Below are positions 1 to 9,542 of a DNA stretch of 64,000 nucleotides, one piece after another. The notes below the pieces were generated by a model. That model saw only the letters and a list, made by a program, of their open reading frames with translations, had not been told where the DNA came from and ran no database searches. How positions within the stretch are numbered: position 1 is the stretch's first letter; each line of letters starts with the position of its first letter. Origin of the DNA: JAPPHA01 sp963664045 (GTDB lineage Bacteria; Pseudomonadota; Alphaproteobacteria; Rhodobacterales; Rhodobacteraceae); contig CAXXGT010000014.1 of assembly GCA_963664045.2 (NCBI GenBank), positions 496,001 to 560,000 of the forward strand, read 5' to 3'. A program made the position numbers and the translations under genes.

Positions 1-1014
1 GAAAAATTCAACAAGACGCTGGCGTTTGATCCGCACGCCCGCCCCCTTTCGGACTTCCCCGACAGTTCTGTCGCGTGTTCGCTTGGGGAGCTCGGTCCCC
101 TGTCGCTTGAGTTGGTGAGGGCACCGCAGGAGCACCACCGCTGGGAGGCGATGATCGAGAGCCATCATCCGGAGGGATGGCGCCGTCCGCCGGGCGGCCA
201 GGTCCGGTACTGGGTTCGTTCGGAGCCCTATGGGGTTCTGGGCGGCATCGGCTTCACTGCGGCCGGGATCCAGCTTGGGCCGCGTGACGGCGTCATCGGC
301 TGGTCGGCTGATGCCCGGGTGGCCAACATCGCCAAGGTCGTGTGCAACCATCGCTTCCTGTTGCTTCCCGGCGTTCGGGTGAAGGGTCTTGCGTCCCGGG
401 TTCTGCGTCTGGCGACGGACCGGATTGCCGATGACTGGGCGTCGGCCTACGGTGAGCGCCCGGTGCTGGTGCAGAGTTTCACCGGGCCGGGGCAGTCCGG
501 CCTGAGCTACCGGGCCGCGGGGTGGAAGTGCTGCCCGAAGCTGACGTCGGGACGGCGTTCGGGCGTGAGCCGCGCGGTCTGGCTCAGGCCGCTGGTGGAG
601 GGCTGGCACCAGGTTCTGTGCCGTGCACCGAAGCGGGTTCTCGGCTGGTCCGGATCGCTGTATTGTGCGGGGGGATGGGCTGCACGGGAATACGCCCGCA
701 GCCCGCACCCCGACGGTCGGGTCAGGCGCCGGATTGCGCTGATGGGTGCGGCCTGGATGAACTGTCTTGGCGAACATCTGCCGTCGATCTTCCCGGGGCG
801 TGCGGAGCAGACGGCGGCCTACCGGTTGCTGTCCAATGACGCGGTGACGATGGACCACATTCTGGATTCACATGTCGAGCAGACGGTTGAGCGGTGCGGC
901 GTCGAGCGGTTCGTGCTGGCTGTTCAGGACACGACAACTGGGCGCCAGGCGCGGAATCGAGGCCGCAGGCCGCTGCGCATCGCCGGCCCGCCCATCGGCT
1001 CGGCGATTTTGTGA
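1..1014 (+). pseudogene. DruA-domain (DUF4338) / IS4-Tn5-type transposase fusion, 5' end outside window, 3' end broken
   Basis: The frame is open from base 1, so the true start lies upstream of the window. The first ~200 visible residues match the DUF4338/DruA fold in its hallmark motifs (RDGVIGW, CNHRFLLLP, LASRVLRL). Around bases 740-940 a Tn5/IS4-type transposase DNA-binding domain follows (AAYRLLSNDAVT, then VLAVQDTTT). In IS4 transposases that last motif begins the DDE catalytic core, but here similarity stops abruptly near base 943 and about 24 unrelated residues lead to a stop. The gene therefore lacks the whole catalytic domain and is a remnant of a mobile element. DruA domains are known from the Druantia defence system and as N-terminal parts of transposases; which role applies here cannot be told from a fragment, but the fused transposase domain argues for transposition. 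Confidence 0.75.
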
Positions 1015-1199
1015 GGCTGGGCGCTCCGTGCGCATGTATTGCGGTCATTGCACCATAAATCGCGTTGCACTGCCGGCGGGTCGCCAACCCGCGGATCGCC
1101 GATGCGCGGGTTTGCGACCCTCGGCCCTGACTCATCAATTCCCGGCGCCGCTGCGAAGACGGCGTCGGTCGCGCCGGGATCATCGCCGGGGCGCGCCTG

Positions 1200-2804
1200 T
1201 CACGCCGCCGCCCAGGGCGTCAGCCCGTCGTCCAGGTGATACCGGGCCACGTAGTCCCGGAAGGCGCGTATCTCCTGCCGGGTCTGCGCCTCGCTCCACG
1301 CCGCCGGGCCGGCGGCGGCGCGGGCGGCGCATTCCACGGCATCGGGCGGGACCGACATGAACCAGCCGACCGGCAGCCGGCGGAACAGGATGTCCACCAG
1401 GCCGCGCGCCTGCTCCTGCGTCACCGCGTGCACCACGTCGTCCAGCGTCGCCGCGTCGGAGCCCTCGATCACCGGCGGCGCGGCGCCGCGGGGCCGGGGC
1501 GGCGGCGCGAAGGACGGCGCCCGCGGCGCCCCCGACGGCGCCACGCGCCTGCCCACGGCGGCGACGATCTCGCGCGCGGCGGAGCGGTGGAACATGATCG
1601 CCGCCCAGGTCAGCGTGAAGACGTTGGGCAGTCCCTCGTCGGTCATGTCGTGCAGCTTGCTGAAGGACATCCGGTCGCCCTTGGGAAAATCCGGGTGATA
1701 GGTGATCGGCCGCACCCCCGCCCAGGCCTGCCGCACGTCGCCGCGCGTCAGCCCGATGCCCGGCAGCAGGTGGTTGACCTCCTCCAGGATCTCCCGCACG
1801 TCCGCTTCCTCGGGGCGCACGTCGTCCAGATCGCCGTCATAGAGGGTTTCGGTTGGCCCGACGAAATGCATCTCGCCCCAGGGCAGACAGGTCAGCCCCT
1901 CGTTCATGCGGTTGAATCCCATGAAACCCTCGCCGCGCAGGCGGTCGGGCAGCCGCACCAGGATATGCACCCCCTTCACCGCGACGATCTTGCGCGGCAC
2001 GCCGTCCTGCCCGGTCATCCGGTTCAGCCGGTCGATCCACGGCCCCGCCATGTTCAGGAGCGCCTTGCCCGAGACCTCGGCGGTGTCGTTCGGCGACAGC
2101 GTATCGGCCAGCCGCACCTGCCAGCCGCCGGCCGCCGATCGCTCCAGCCCGCTGGCCTCGGTATAGTTGCGCACGACCGCGCCGAGCCGCTGTGCGTCCA
2201 TCACCGCGTCGATGCAGATCCGCTCCGGCCACCAGAACTGCCGGTCCCGGATCCGGATCACGTCGGTCATCCGCCCGGTGTCGCGCAGCCAGCCGACATA
2301 GGGAAGCTCCGCGCTGCGGCCGGCGCGGAACCGGCGGTAGCCCAACGACTGGCGGTTGAGGTTGGCCCATTGCAGCAGCCGCGCGCCGATGTCGACCTGC
2401 CAGCCGCGATAGGCCATGCCGCGCTCGATCACCGCGTAGACGTTCATCGGCCGCTGGCGCCCGGGCGAGGTGCGGACGAATTCGCTGCTCGACCGGATCG
2501 AGCGCCAGGCGGCCGAGACCGCTTTGGTCAGCTTGCGCGGATCGCGCAGGAACTCCCAGGGCGAATAGGCCGGGCCCAGGTAGCGCAGCCCGCAGTGCAG
2601 AAGCCGTCCCGAGCGGCTGGTCGCGGCGGAGGCATAATCGTTCTTCTCCACCAGCAGCACCGAATAGCCGGCCGCCGCCAGGTGCTGCGCCGCACTGGCG
2701 CCGCTGATGCCGCCGCCGACGATCACTGCGTCGAAGGCCCGGCCGTGAAGCTGCGTCAAGGTGGTCCGGGTCACACCTGTCCGTCCTGTCCGAATTCCTG
2801 CCAC
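1200..2804 (-). CDS. FAD-dependent glycerol-3-phosphate dehydrogenase/oxidase-like protein
   Basis: The N-terminal region has the dinucleotide-binding motif VGGGISGASAA followed by VLLVEKNDYASAAT, the GlpD-type signature, with HCGLRYLG slightly downstream. A DAO-fold body and a helical C-terminal extension follow, giving ~530 residues, the usual size for aerobic GlpD. Known members oxidise sn-glycerol-3-phosphate to dihydroxyacetone phosphate and pass electrons to quinone at the inner membrane. The start is uncertain: GTG at 2804 and GTG at 2774 are both in frame ahead of the FAD motif. The gene was divergent from the ABC importer starting at 5078 before the ISAs1 element landed between them, which suggests uptake and oxidation of glycerol or a related polyol; substrate specificity is an inference. 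Codon use is strongly G+C-rich. Confidence 0.8.
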   Translation of the reverse strand: MAGIRTGRTGVTRTTLTQLHGRAFDAVIVGGGISGASAAQHLAAAGYSVLLVEKNDYASAATSRSGRLLHCGLRYLGPAYSPWEFLRDPRKLTKAVSAAWRSIRSSSEFVRTSPGRQRPMNVYAVIERGMAYRGWQVDIGARLLQWANLNRQSLGYRRFRAGRSAELPYVGWLRDTGRMTDVIRIRDRQFWWPERICIDAVMDAQRLGAVVRNYTEASGLERSAAGGWQVRLADTLSPNDTAEVSGKALLNMAGPWIDRLNRMTGQDGVPRKIVAVKGVHILVRLPDRLRGEGFMGFNRMNEGLTCLPWGEMHFVGPTETLYDGDLDDVRPEEADVREILEEVNHLLPGIGLTRGDVRQAWAGVRPITYHPDFPKGDRMSFSKLHDMTDEGLPNVFTLTWAAIMFHRSAAREIVAAVGRRVAPSGAPRAPSFAPPPRPRGAAPPVIEGSDAATLDDVVHAVTQEQARGLVDILFRRLPVGWFMSVPPDAVECAARAAAGPAAWSEAQTRQEIRAFRDYVARYHLDDGLTPWAAA

Positions 2805-2920
2805 GCCGCGGCGCCACGCCCAGACTAGCCGACCGCCCGGGTCGGTCGATCACCCGGAGCCGGAAATTTCGGCATCCTGGTACTCCCAAAAGTGGCTTTG
2901 CCGAACGCCGCGGCCGCTTT

Positions 2921-2965
2921 CATAGTCGATGCGGGTACCAATTCATAGTCGATGCGGGTACTAAC
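2921..2965. repeat. Two tandem copies of a 22-23 bp unit beside the ISAs1 left end
   Basis: The 18-base word CATAGTCGATGCGGGTAC occurs at 2921 and again at 2944, followed by CAATT in the first copy and TAAC in the second. The second copy abuts the left terminal repeat of the element and includes the target-site-like GGTACTAAC. It may be an operator or promoter duplication in the old glpD/ABC divergent region, or debris of an earlier insertion. Confidence 0.8.
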
Positions 2966-3003
2966 CAGGGCGATTTTATTGTCCGCCCGGTGATCTTCAC
3001 GCG

Positions 3004-4728
3004 GTGACGGTGCGCCCGACCCGGGGCGCGCGTGAGCACCGGCTCTGGGACCGTCTGGTCGAGGAGCACCACTACCTGCGGTTTCACGGCATCGTCGGCA
3101 AAGGCCTGCGCCATGTCGCGCTGGTCGGCTGGCAGCCGGGCGCGTTCAAGCTGGCCGCGCGCGACCGCTGGATCGGGTGGTCGCAGGAGCAGCAGTTCCG
3201 GCGGCTGCACCTGATCTGCAACAATTCCCGTTTCGTCATTCTCACGCCCGGGCGGGTGCCGAACCTGGCGTCCCGTGTGCTGGGGCTGAGCCTTCGTCGG
3301 CTGTCCGCCGACATCCAGGCCGTGCACGGGTACCCGGTCTTCCTCGCGGAGACCTTCGTCGACGTCTCGAGGTTCACGGGAGCCTGCTACCGCGCGTCGA
3401 ACTGGCGCTCGCTGGGGCTGACGCGCGGCTTCGCGCGCGAGCCCGGAGGCGCGGCGCGCTGGCGCCATCACGGCCAGCCCAAGGAGATCTTCATGTACGA
3501 ACTGACCGACGACGCCGTCGAGGCGCTGAGCCGGGACGAGATCCCGCAAGGCTGGAACGCGGAGCAGCACGACGACGCCGAGCCGATGGCCGCGCCCCGG
3601 CTGCGCAGCCTGTTCGAGTGCCTGGGCGAGGTGCCCGAGTGCCGCAAGCCCCGGGGCAAGCGCTATCCGCTGAGGACCGTGCTGACGATCGCCGTCGCGG
3701 CCCGGCTCGCCGGCTACCGCGGCGTGACCGCCTTCGCCCAGTTCGCCGCCCTGCTCTCGCAGGAGCAGCTCGAGACGGTGGAGGCGTTCTTCAGCCCTTC
3801 CAGGAAGCTCTTCACCGCGCCCTCGATCACCACCTTCCACAACATCCTCGCCGACCTGCCGCCCGAGACGCTGGACGACGCCATCGGCCGGTGGACCGCC
3901 CAGCAGGCCGGCGCGGACACGCCGCTCGCCATGGACGGGAAGGACCTGCGCGGTGCCTCGAAGCAGACCGAGGAGGGACGGCGGATGATGGTCGCGGCGG
4001 TCGAGCACGGGACCGGCATGGTGCTCCGGCAGGTCGAGGTCGACGCGAAGAGCAACGAGATCCCCGCCGTGCGCAAGCTCTCCGCTAGCCTCGACGTCAC
4101 CGGCCGTGTCGTCACCATGGACGCGATGCACGCCCAGCACGAGACCGCGCGCTGCCTTCTCGGGCGACGCGCCGACTATGTCGTCACCGCGGTCAAGGAC
4201 AACCAGGAGACCATCCTCGACGACCTCAAGGCGATCGACTTCGGCGACGCGCCCTTGCACGAGACCGTCGAGAAGGGCCATGGACGCTTCGAGCGCCGCC
4301 GGTGCGCCGTCGTCGACCTCTCCGGCGCCGAATGGGACGGCTACGCCGCCCTCCACGGGCGCAGGCAGGCCATGCGCATCGAGCGCGAGCGCGAGATCCT
4401 CAAGACCGGCGAGCGCAGCGTCGAGGTGACCTGGTGCCTCACCTCGCTCGGCCCCGAACGCGCCGGATCCGAGGAACTGCTGGAACTGGTGCGCAACCAT
4501 TGGGTGATAGAGAACCGGGTCCATTACGTGCGCGACTTCACCTACGACGAGGATCGCTGCCGGGCCCATGTGCGCCACCTGCCGCGCAACCTCTCCTGCC
4601 TGACGAACGCAGCCATCGCCATCGTGCGCTGCAACGGGCGCTTCAGCTACATGCCCGAGGCGAACCGGCACTACGCAGCCCGCGCCCAGGAGGCCATCGA
4701 CGCGATCCTGATCCCGCCCGGCGCGTGA
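3004..4728 (+). CDS. ISAs1-family transposase with N-terminal DruA (DUF4338) domain
   Basis: This 574-residue protein has two parts. Residues ~10-165 are DUF4338/DruA-like: RDRWIGW, ICNNSRFVILTP, NLASRVLGL, then FLAETFVD, CYRASNW and GLTRGF. Residues ~195-560 are an ISAs1 transposase with the DDE triad visible as Asp311 (AMDGKDLRG), Asp373 (VTMDAMHAQ) and Glu503 (HWVIENRVH). Ordinary ISAs1 transposases are ~370-400 residues, so the DruA part is an added module rather than a frame error; the reading frame is continuous through the linker. Start is GTG at 3004, 20 bases inside the left terminal repeat. The ISAs1 half catalyses transposition; the role of the DruA half, perhaps DNA binding or cleavage, is not established by the sequence. 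Confidence 0.9.
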   Translation: MTVRPTRGAREHRLWDRLVEEHHYLRFHGIVGKGLRHVALVGWQPGAFKLAARDRWIGWSQEQQFRRLHLICNNSRFVILTPGRVPNLASRVLGLSLRRLSADIQAVHGYPVFLAETFVDVSRFTGACYRASNWRSLGLTRGFAREPGGAARWRHHGQPKEIFMYELTDDAVEALSRDEIPQGWNAEQHDDAEPMAAPRLRSLFECLGEVPECRKPRGKRYPLRTVLTIAVAARLAGYRGVTAFAQFAALLSQEQLETVEAFFSPSRKLFTAPSITTFHNILADLPPETLDDAIGRWTAQQAGADTPLAMDGKDLRGASKQTEEGRRMMVAAVEHGTGMVLRQVEVDAKSNEIPAVRKLSASLDVTGRVVTMDAMHAQHETARCLLGRRADYVVTAVKDNQETILDDLKAIDFGDAPLHETVEKGHGRFERRRCAVVDLSGAEWDGYAALHGRRQAMRIEREREILKTGERSVEVTWCLTSLGPERAGSEELLELVRNHWVIENRVHYVRDFTYDEDRCRAHVRHLPRNLSCLTNAAIAIVRCNGRFSYMPEANRHYAARAQEAIDAILIPPGA

Positions 4729-4905
4729 TCCGTCTGTCCTGACCGTGCGAGGAGCGCACGGAACGCGCCGCCGGACGGCGCGACGGGACAGCCGTGCCCG
4801 AACAGCCCGAAAACCGTGCCCAGACAGCCTTCGCAGACCACCGGTCGTCGTCGAAACCGGTGCGCGGATGACCCGGGACGCATCAAGCATGACCGCTTTC
4901 CGTCT

Positions 4906-4979
4906 CGTCGGTCCCGCAGACTCGACAATAAAATGGTCCTGCCCGTCGGTCCCGCAGACTCGACAATAAAATGGTCCTG
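4906..4979. repeat. Perfect 36-bp tandem duplication of the ISAs1 right end
   Basis: Bases 4906-4941 and 4944-4979 are identical over 36 bp, separated by CC. Each copy ends in the 18-base terminal repeat GACAATAAAATGGTCCTG, so the element carries two consecutive right ends. The outer copy is the one next to the target-site duplicate. Confidence 0.9.
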
Positions 4980-4980
4980 A

Positions 4981-4989
4981 GGTACTAAC
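4981..4989. repeat. Target-site duplication (right copy) of the ISAs1 element
   Basis: GGTACTAAC here matches 2957-2965 immediately left of the element. One base (A, 4980) separates it from the right terminal repeat. The 10-base comparison GGGTACTAAC versus AGGTACTAAC has one mismatch. Confidence 0.75.
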
Positions 4990-5077
4990 AGGAGCCTCCG
5001 CCCCGACCGGCGACCGACCCGGACCGTCGGCGGGGCGGGCGGCGACGAAAGACCCGTGTCTAAACAGGAGAGACCCG

Positions 5078-6328
5078 ATGTTCAACAAAACCAAGATGGC
5101 GCTGCTGGCCGGCTTGATGCTGATCGCGCTTCCATTCGCCGCGCAGTCGCAGGAGGAAATCAGCTTCCTCGTCATCGACTACGACGCCCCCGGCATGGGC
5201 GAGTGGTGGCACCTGCTGGTCGACACCTACAACGAACAAAGCGACCACACCGTCGTGCCGCGCAACACGCCGGCGAGCGAATATTACTCGCAGGTTCTGA
5301 TCCAGGCGGTGAGCGGGGCGGGCGCCGACGTTCTGATCGTGAACCCCAACAACCTGGGCGAGATGCTGGCCGCCGAGGCCGTGCTGCCGCTGACCGACAT
5401 GATCGAGGAGGCCGGGCTGAAGGACCGGATCGTCGAGGGCGGTTTCGATTCGCTCAGCGAGGGCGGCGAGATCTACGCGCTGCCGATCACCGGCCGCACG
5501 CTCGAGCTGATCTACAACGCCTGCTATTTCGAGGAGGCCGGGCTCGAAGGGCCGCCGACCACGCCCGAGGAGTTTCTCGACTACGCCCGCCAGCTCGTGC
5601 GGCGCGGCGACGACGGCCGGGTCACCCGCTACGGCGCCAACATGGTCAATGCCAACGAGGATCCGACCTACGAGATGCTGCTGATGTGGTCCATCGCGCA
5701 CGGCGGTTCCTACGCCGACGAGGAGGGCAACTTCACGGTCGACTCGCAGGCGGTGATCGACGCGCTGAACTTCATGAAGACGCTTTATGACGAGGAACTG
5801 GTGCCGCAGGGCATGACCGAGACCGACCAGCGCTCGCTGTTCGCCACCGGCGGCTCGGCGATGAGCATCGACGGGCAGTGGCAATTCCCGTTCATCCGGG
5901 AAAACAACCCCGAGAACTTCGACTGCTACAAGGTCGCCCAGCATCCCTGGGACGGGCCGGGGACCGGCGGCAACAACATGGCGCTGGCGATCGACGCCAA
6001 CACCGACCACCCCGAGGCGGCGTTCGAATTTCTCAAGACCGCGGCCAGCCCGGAACTGCAGGGCGAGTTCTCGAACTACAGCCCCCTCATCCCTTATGGC
6101 GTCAATGCGTTGTCCGACGAACAGCTGGCGGCGCAGCCCTACCTGGAGCCCTACATCGCCAGTTCCGGCAACGCGCATCCGGTGGCGATTCCGGGACACG
6201 AGGACGAGTTCAACCAGATCTGGCCAATCATCGTGGACGCGGTGCTGCGCACCCTCCGCAACGACGTGCCGGCCGAGGAGTCGCTCGCCCAGGCCCAGGC
6301 CGAACTCGAAGACTGCTGCGCCAATTAG
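5078..6328 (+). CDS. ABC transporter extracellular solute-binding protein (family 1, sugar/polyol type)
   Basis: The 416-residue protein starts with a Sec signal peptide (basic MFNKTK, hydrophobic ALLAGLMLIALPFAA, cleavage after AQSQ or close by). The mature part is typical of family 1 solute-binding proteins such as UgpB/MalE, including the WxxL-rich N-lobe and the hinge segment DGQWQFPF near residue 265. A strong AGGAGA ribosome site sits about 7 bases before the ATG. It heads an importer operon of two permeases and an ATPase. The ligand cannot be read from the sequence; sugars, sugar alcohols or glycerol phosphate are all plausible, and the nearby GlpD-like gene favours glycerol or a polyol. 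The ISAs1 insertion lies 90 bases upstream and may have replaced its native promoter. Confidence 0.88.
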   Translation: MFNKTKMALLAGLMLIALPFAAQSQEEISFLVIDYDAPGMGEWWHLLVDTYNEQSDHTVVPRNTPASEYYSQVLIQAVSGAGADVLIVNPNNLGEMLAAEAVLPLTDMIEEAGLKDRIVEGGFDSLSEGGEIYALPITGRTLELIYNACYFEEAGLEGPPTTPEEFLDYARQLVRRGDDGRVTRYGANMVNANEDPTYEMLLMWSIAHGGSYADEEGNFTVDSQAVIDALNFMKTLYDEELVPQGMTETDQRSLFATGGSAMSIDGQWQFPFIRENNPENFDCYKVAQHPWDGPGTGGNNMALAIDANTDHPEAAFEFLKTAASPELQGEFSNYSPLIPYGVNALSDEQLAAQPYLEPYIASSGNAHPVAIPGHEDEFNQIWPIIVDAVLRTLRNDVPAEESLAQAQAELEDCCAN

Positions 6329-6349
6329 GCGCCGGGAGGCGACGCCGCG

Positions 6350-7309
6350 TTGCGCCCGACGCCGGCGCCCGACCGATCCCCAGGGCGGTCCCGCACGATG
6401 CGGGGCCGCCTCGGCCGCTGGGCGACCGAGGACGGCGGCTTCGTCCTGCTAATGCTGCTGCCGTCGCTGCTGGTGCTGGGGGTGGTGATCGGCATCCCGA
6501 TCCTGCGGGCGGTGGCGCTGAGCTTCGACACGATCACGTTGCGCCAGCCCGCCGCGGCCGGGACCTACGGGCTGCACAACTACGCGAGGCTGTTCAGCGA
6601 CGGCGACACCTGGATGGCGGTGCTGCGCTCGGGCATCTACATGGTCGGCACGATGGTCCTGTCGGTGGCGCTGGCGCTGGCCGCGGCGCTGCTGACGCGG
6701 CGGCTGGTGCGGTTCCGGGGCATCGCCCGCGTCACCTTCCTTCTGCCCTGGACTATGCCGGCGGTGGTCACCGCGCTGGTCTGGGGCGTGATGTACGAGG
6801 GCAATTTCGGCGTCATCAATCGCCTTCTGGACTGGGTGCCCTTCGTGACCGGGCGCAACTGGCTGATCGACGACGCCACGGCGCTGCCGGCGCTGATCGT
6901 GGCACAGGCCTGGAACGAGTTCGCCGTTGCCTACATCTTCTTTCTCGCCGGGCTGCACGCCGTGCCCGAGGAACTCTACGAGGCCGCGCGCATCGACCGC
7001 GCCAGCGCCTTCCAGCAGTTCCGCTTCATTACCCTGCCGCATTTGCGCTACATCCTCGCGGTGATCGTGATCCTGCTGATGATCATGGGCTTCAAGTCGT
7101 TTCCCATCATCTTCATCCTGACCGGCGGCGGTCCAGCCGGGGCGACCGAAACGCTGACCGTGGCGACCTATAACACCGCCTTTCGCGAGCTGAACTTTTC
7201 CTATGCCGCCACGCTGGGTCTGCTTGCGCTGTTCATCTCGCTGCTGATGGTGGTCGCCTATATGCGCCTGATGACCCGGACCGAGCGGCGCCGGGGACCG
7301 GCGGCCTGA
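6350..7309 (+). CDS. ABC transporter permease, MalF/UgpA type
   Basis: The 319-residue membrane protein has about six hydrophobic segments and the EAA loop EELYEAARIDRASA, which docks with the ATPase. It belongs to the carbohydrate uptake CUT1 permeases. The likely start is TTG at 6350 behind GGGAGGCG; an in-frame ATG at 6398 is an alternative that would remove a proline-rich leader. It lies 21 bases after the binding-protein gene and overlaps the next permease in a TGATG arrangement, so the two permeases are probably translationally coupled and form the heterodimeric channel. Confidence 0.88.
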   Translation: MRPTPAPDRSPGRSRTMRGRLGRWATEDGGFVLLMLLPSLLVLGVVIGIPILRAVALSFDTITLRQPAAAGTYGLHNYARLFSDGDTWMAVLRSGIYMVGTMVLSVALALAAALLTRRLVRFRGIARVTFLLPWTMPAVVTALVWGVMYEGNFGVINRLLDWVPFVTGRNWLIDDATALPALIVAQAWNEFAVAYIFFLAGLHAVPEELYEAARIDRASAFQQFRFITLPHLRYILAVIVILLMIMGFKSFPIIFILTGGGPAGATETLTVATYNTAFRELNFSYAATLGLLALFISLLMVVAYMRLMTRTERRRGPAA

Positions 7310-8160
7310 TGTCCGCGGCGCTTGCCAGACGCCGCCGCGCCGAAAGCGTGGCCGGCCAGACGCTCAAGGCGGCGGCGATCGTCGGTCTGGGCGCCTTCGT
7401 GCTGTTCCCGATCTACTGGATGGTGGTGATCTCGCTGACCCCGACCGGGTTCAGCCGGACGCTGGGCGGGTTGTGGCCGTTGCGGGTCACGCTGGACAAT
7501 TACGTCACCCTGTTCACCGAGCGCCCGATGGGGCGCTGGATGGTGAATTCGATCGTCGTGGCAACCCTGTCTTCGCTGCTGTCGCTGCTGTTCGGCACCT
7601 CCTGCGGCTATGTGCTCAGCCGGATCCGGTTCCGCGGCACCGGCATCCTGATGATGCTGGTGCTGGCGACGCAGATGATCCCGCAAACCTCCATCGTGGT
7701 GCCGCTTTACATCCTGTTTCGCGACCTTGGGCTGCTCGACAGCATGCAGGGAATGGTGATCGGGCACATCTCGCTGGTGGCGCCGCTGGCGATCTGGATG
7801 TCGAAGGGCTTTTTCGACACGATCCCGGCCGATCTGGAGGGCGCGGCCCGGATCGACGGCTGCACCCGGCTGCAGGCCTATTGGTACGTGGCGATGCCGC
7901 TGGCGGCGCCGGGCATGGCGGCGATCTTCATCTACGGCTTCGTCAACTCCTGGCACGATTTCCTGTTCGCCAAGACGCTGATCAACTCGGAAAAGCTGTG
8001 GACCGCCGCGACCGGCATATCGTCGTTCCGCGGCGAGTATTTCACCCTGCACGAGTTGCAGATGGCGGCGGCGCTGGTGTTTGCGCTGCCGGTGGTGGTG
8101 GTCTTCATGACGATGCAGCGGCGCATCGTGTCCGGCGCGCTCGCCGGCAGCGTGCGATGA
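7309..8160 (+). CDS. ABC transporter permease, MalG/UgpE type
   Basis: The 283-residue inner-membrane protein has about six transmembrane segments and the conserved cytoplasmic EAA loop near residue 180 (DLEGAARIDGCTR). Length and the loop sequence match MalG-like CUT1 permeases, the partner of the MalF-like permease encoded just upstream. Its ATG overlaps the previous stop codon. An N-terminal arginine-rich stretch (ARRRRAES) precedes the first membrane segment, consistent with the positive-inside rule. Confidence 0.88.
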   Translation: MSAALARRRRAESVAGQTLKAAAIVGLGAFVLFPIYWMVVISLTPTGFSRTLGGLWPLRVTLDNYVTLFTERPMGRWMVNSIVVATLSSLLSLLFGTSCGYVLSRIRFRGTGILMMLVLATQMIPQTSIVVPLYILFRDLGLLDSMQGMVIGHISLVAPLAIWMSKGFFDTIPADLEGAARIDGCTRLQAYWYVAMPLAAPGMAAIFIYGFVNSWHDFLFAKTLINSEKLWTAATGISSFRGEYFTLHELQMAAALVFALPVVVVFMTMQRRIVSGALAGSVR

Positions 8161-8173
8161 AGGGGGGCGGCGC

Positions 8174-9247
<1,074 letters not shown>

Positions 9248-9248
9248 T

Positions 9249-9509
9249 TCAAAGATGATCGTCCGGCCCGAGTTGCTTCAGCCAGTCGATCAGATCGCGC
9301 AGCGGCGCTCGCGGCTCGCTGTCCTCGGGCCAGACGAGGTAATAGCGGCCGGATTGTTCGGTGCGGCCCGGAAAGGCGCACACCAGCCGGCCGCCCGCGA
9401 TCTCCGCCTGCGCCAGGTAATCCGGCACCAGCGCCAGGCCGAACCCCAGCGCCTCTTTTGCGACCACCTTCCGCATGCCATCTTCATCCCCGCCAAACTC
9501 GAAGCCGTG
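9249..9509 (-). pseudogene. LysR-type transcriptional regulator, C-terminal fragment only
   Basis: About 87 residues remain, the last part of a LysR substrate-binding domain: ALGFGLALVPDYL followed by GGRLVCAFPG and YYLVWPE, then a terminal helix DLIDWLKQL. The frame runs back to a stop codon at 9510-9512, so the DNA-binding helix-turn-helix and most of the effector domain are missing. The break coincides with an obvious drop in G+C content. An intact version would probably have regulated the adjacent importer operon. Confidence 0.7.
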
Positions 9510-9542
9510 CTAGTTTCGACTACCCTTCTCAAGCTTGGATTC

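Larger units (their letters stand above)
2966..4979 (+). mobile_element. ISAs1-family insertion sequence with DruA-fused transposase
   Basis: The left end CAGGGCGATTTTATTGTC (2966-2983) is the imperfect inverse of the right end GACAATAAAATGGTCCTG (4962-4979), with two mismatches in 18. Both ends are flanked by GGTACTAAC (2957-2965 and 4981-4989), consistent with the 8-10 bp target duplications of the ISAs1 family. On the right there is one extra A between repeat and duplication. The transposase at 3004-4728 is intact, so the element may be active. It sits in the former intergenic region between the glycerol-3-phosphate dehydrogenase-like gene and the ABC binding-protein gene. Confidence 0.85.

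Noticed and set aside
1236..2828. Plus-strand frame of ~530 codons opposite the GlpD-like gene
   Set aside because: Composition is typical of an antisense shadow, and the minus strand encodes FAD-binding motifs.
2920..5175. Long open minus-strand frame of ~750 codons opposite the ISAs1 transposase
   Set aside because: It is the antisense of a well-supported transposase with intact motifs; its own residues are Arg/Gly/Ala/Val rich without any family pattern. High G+C sequence makes long antisense frames common.
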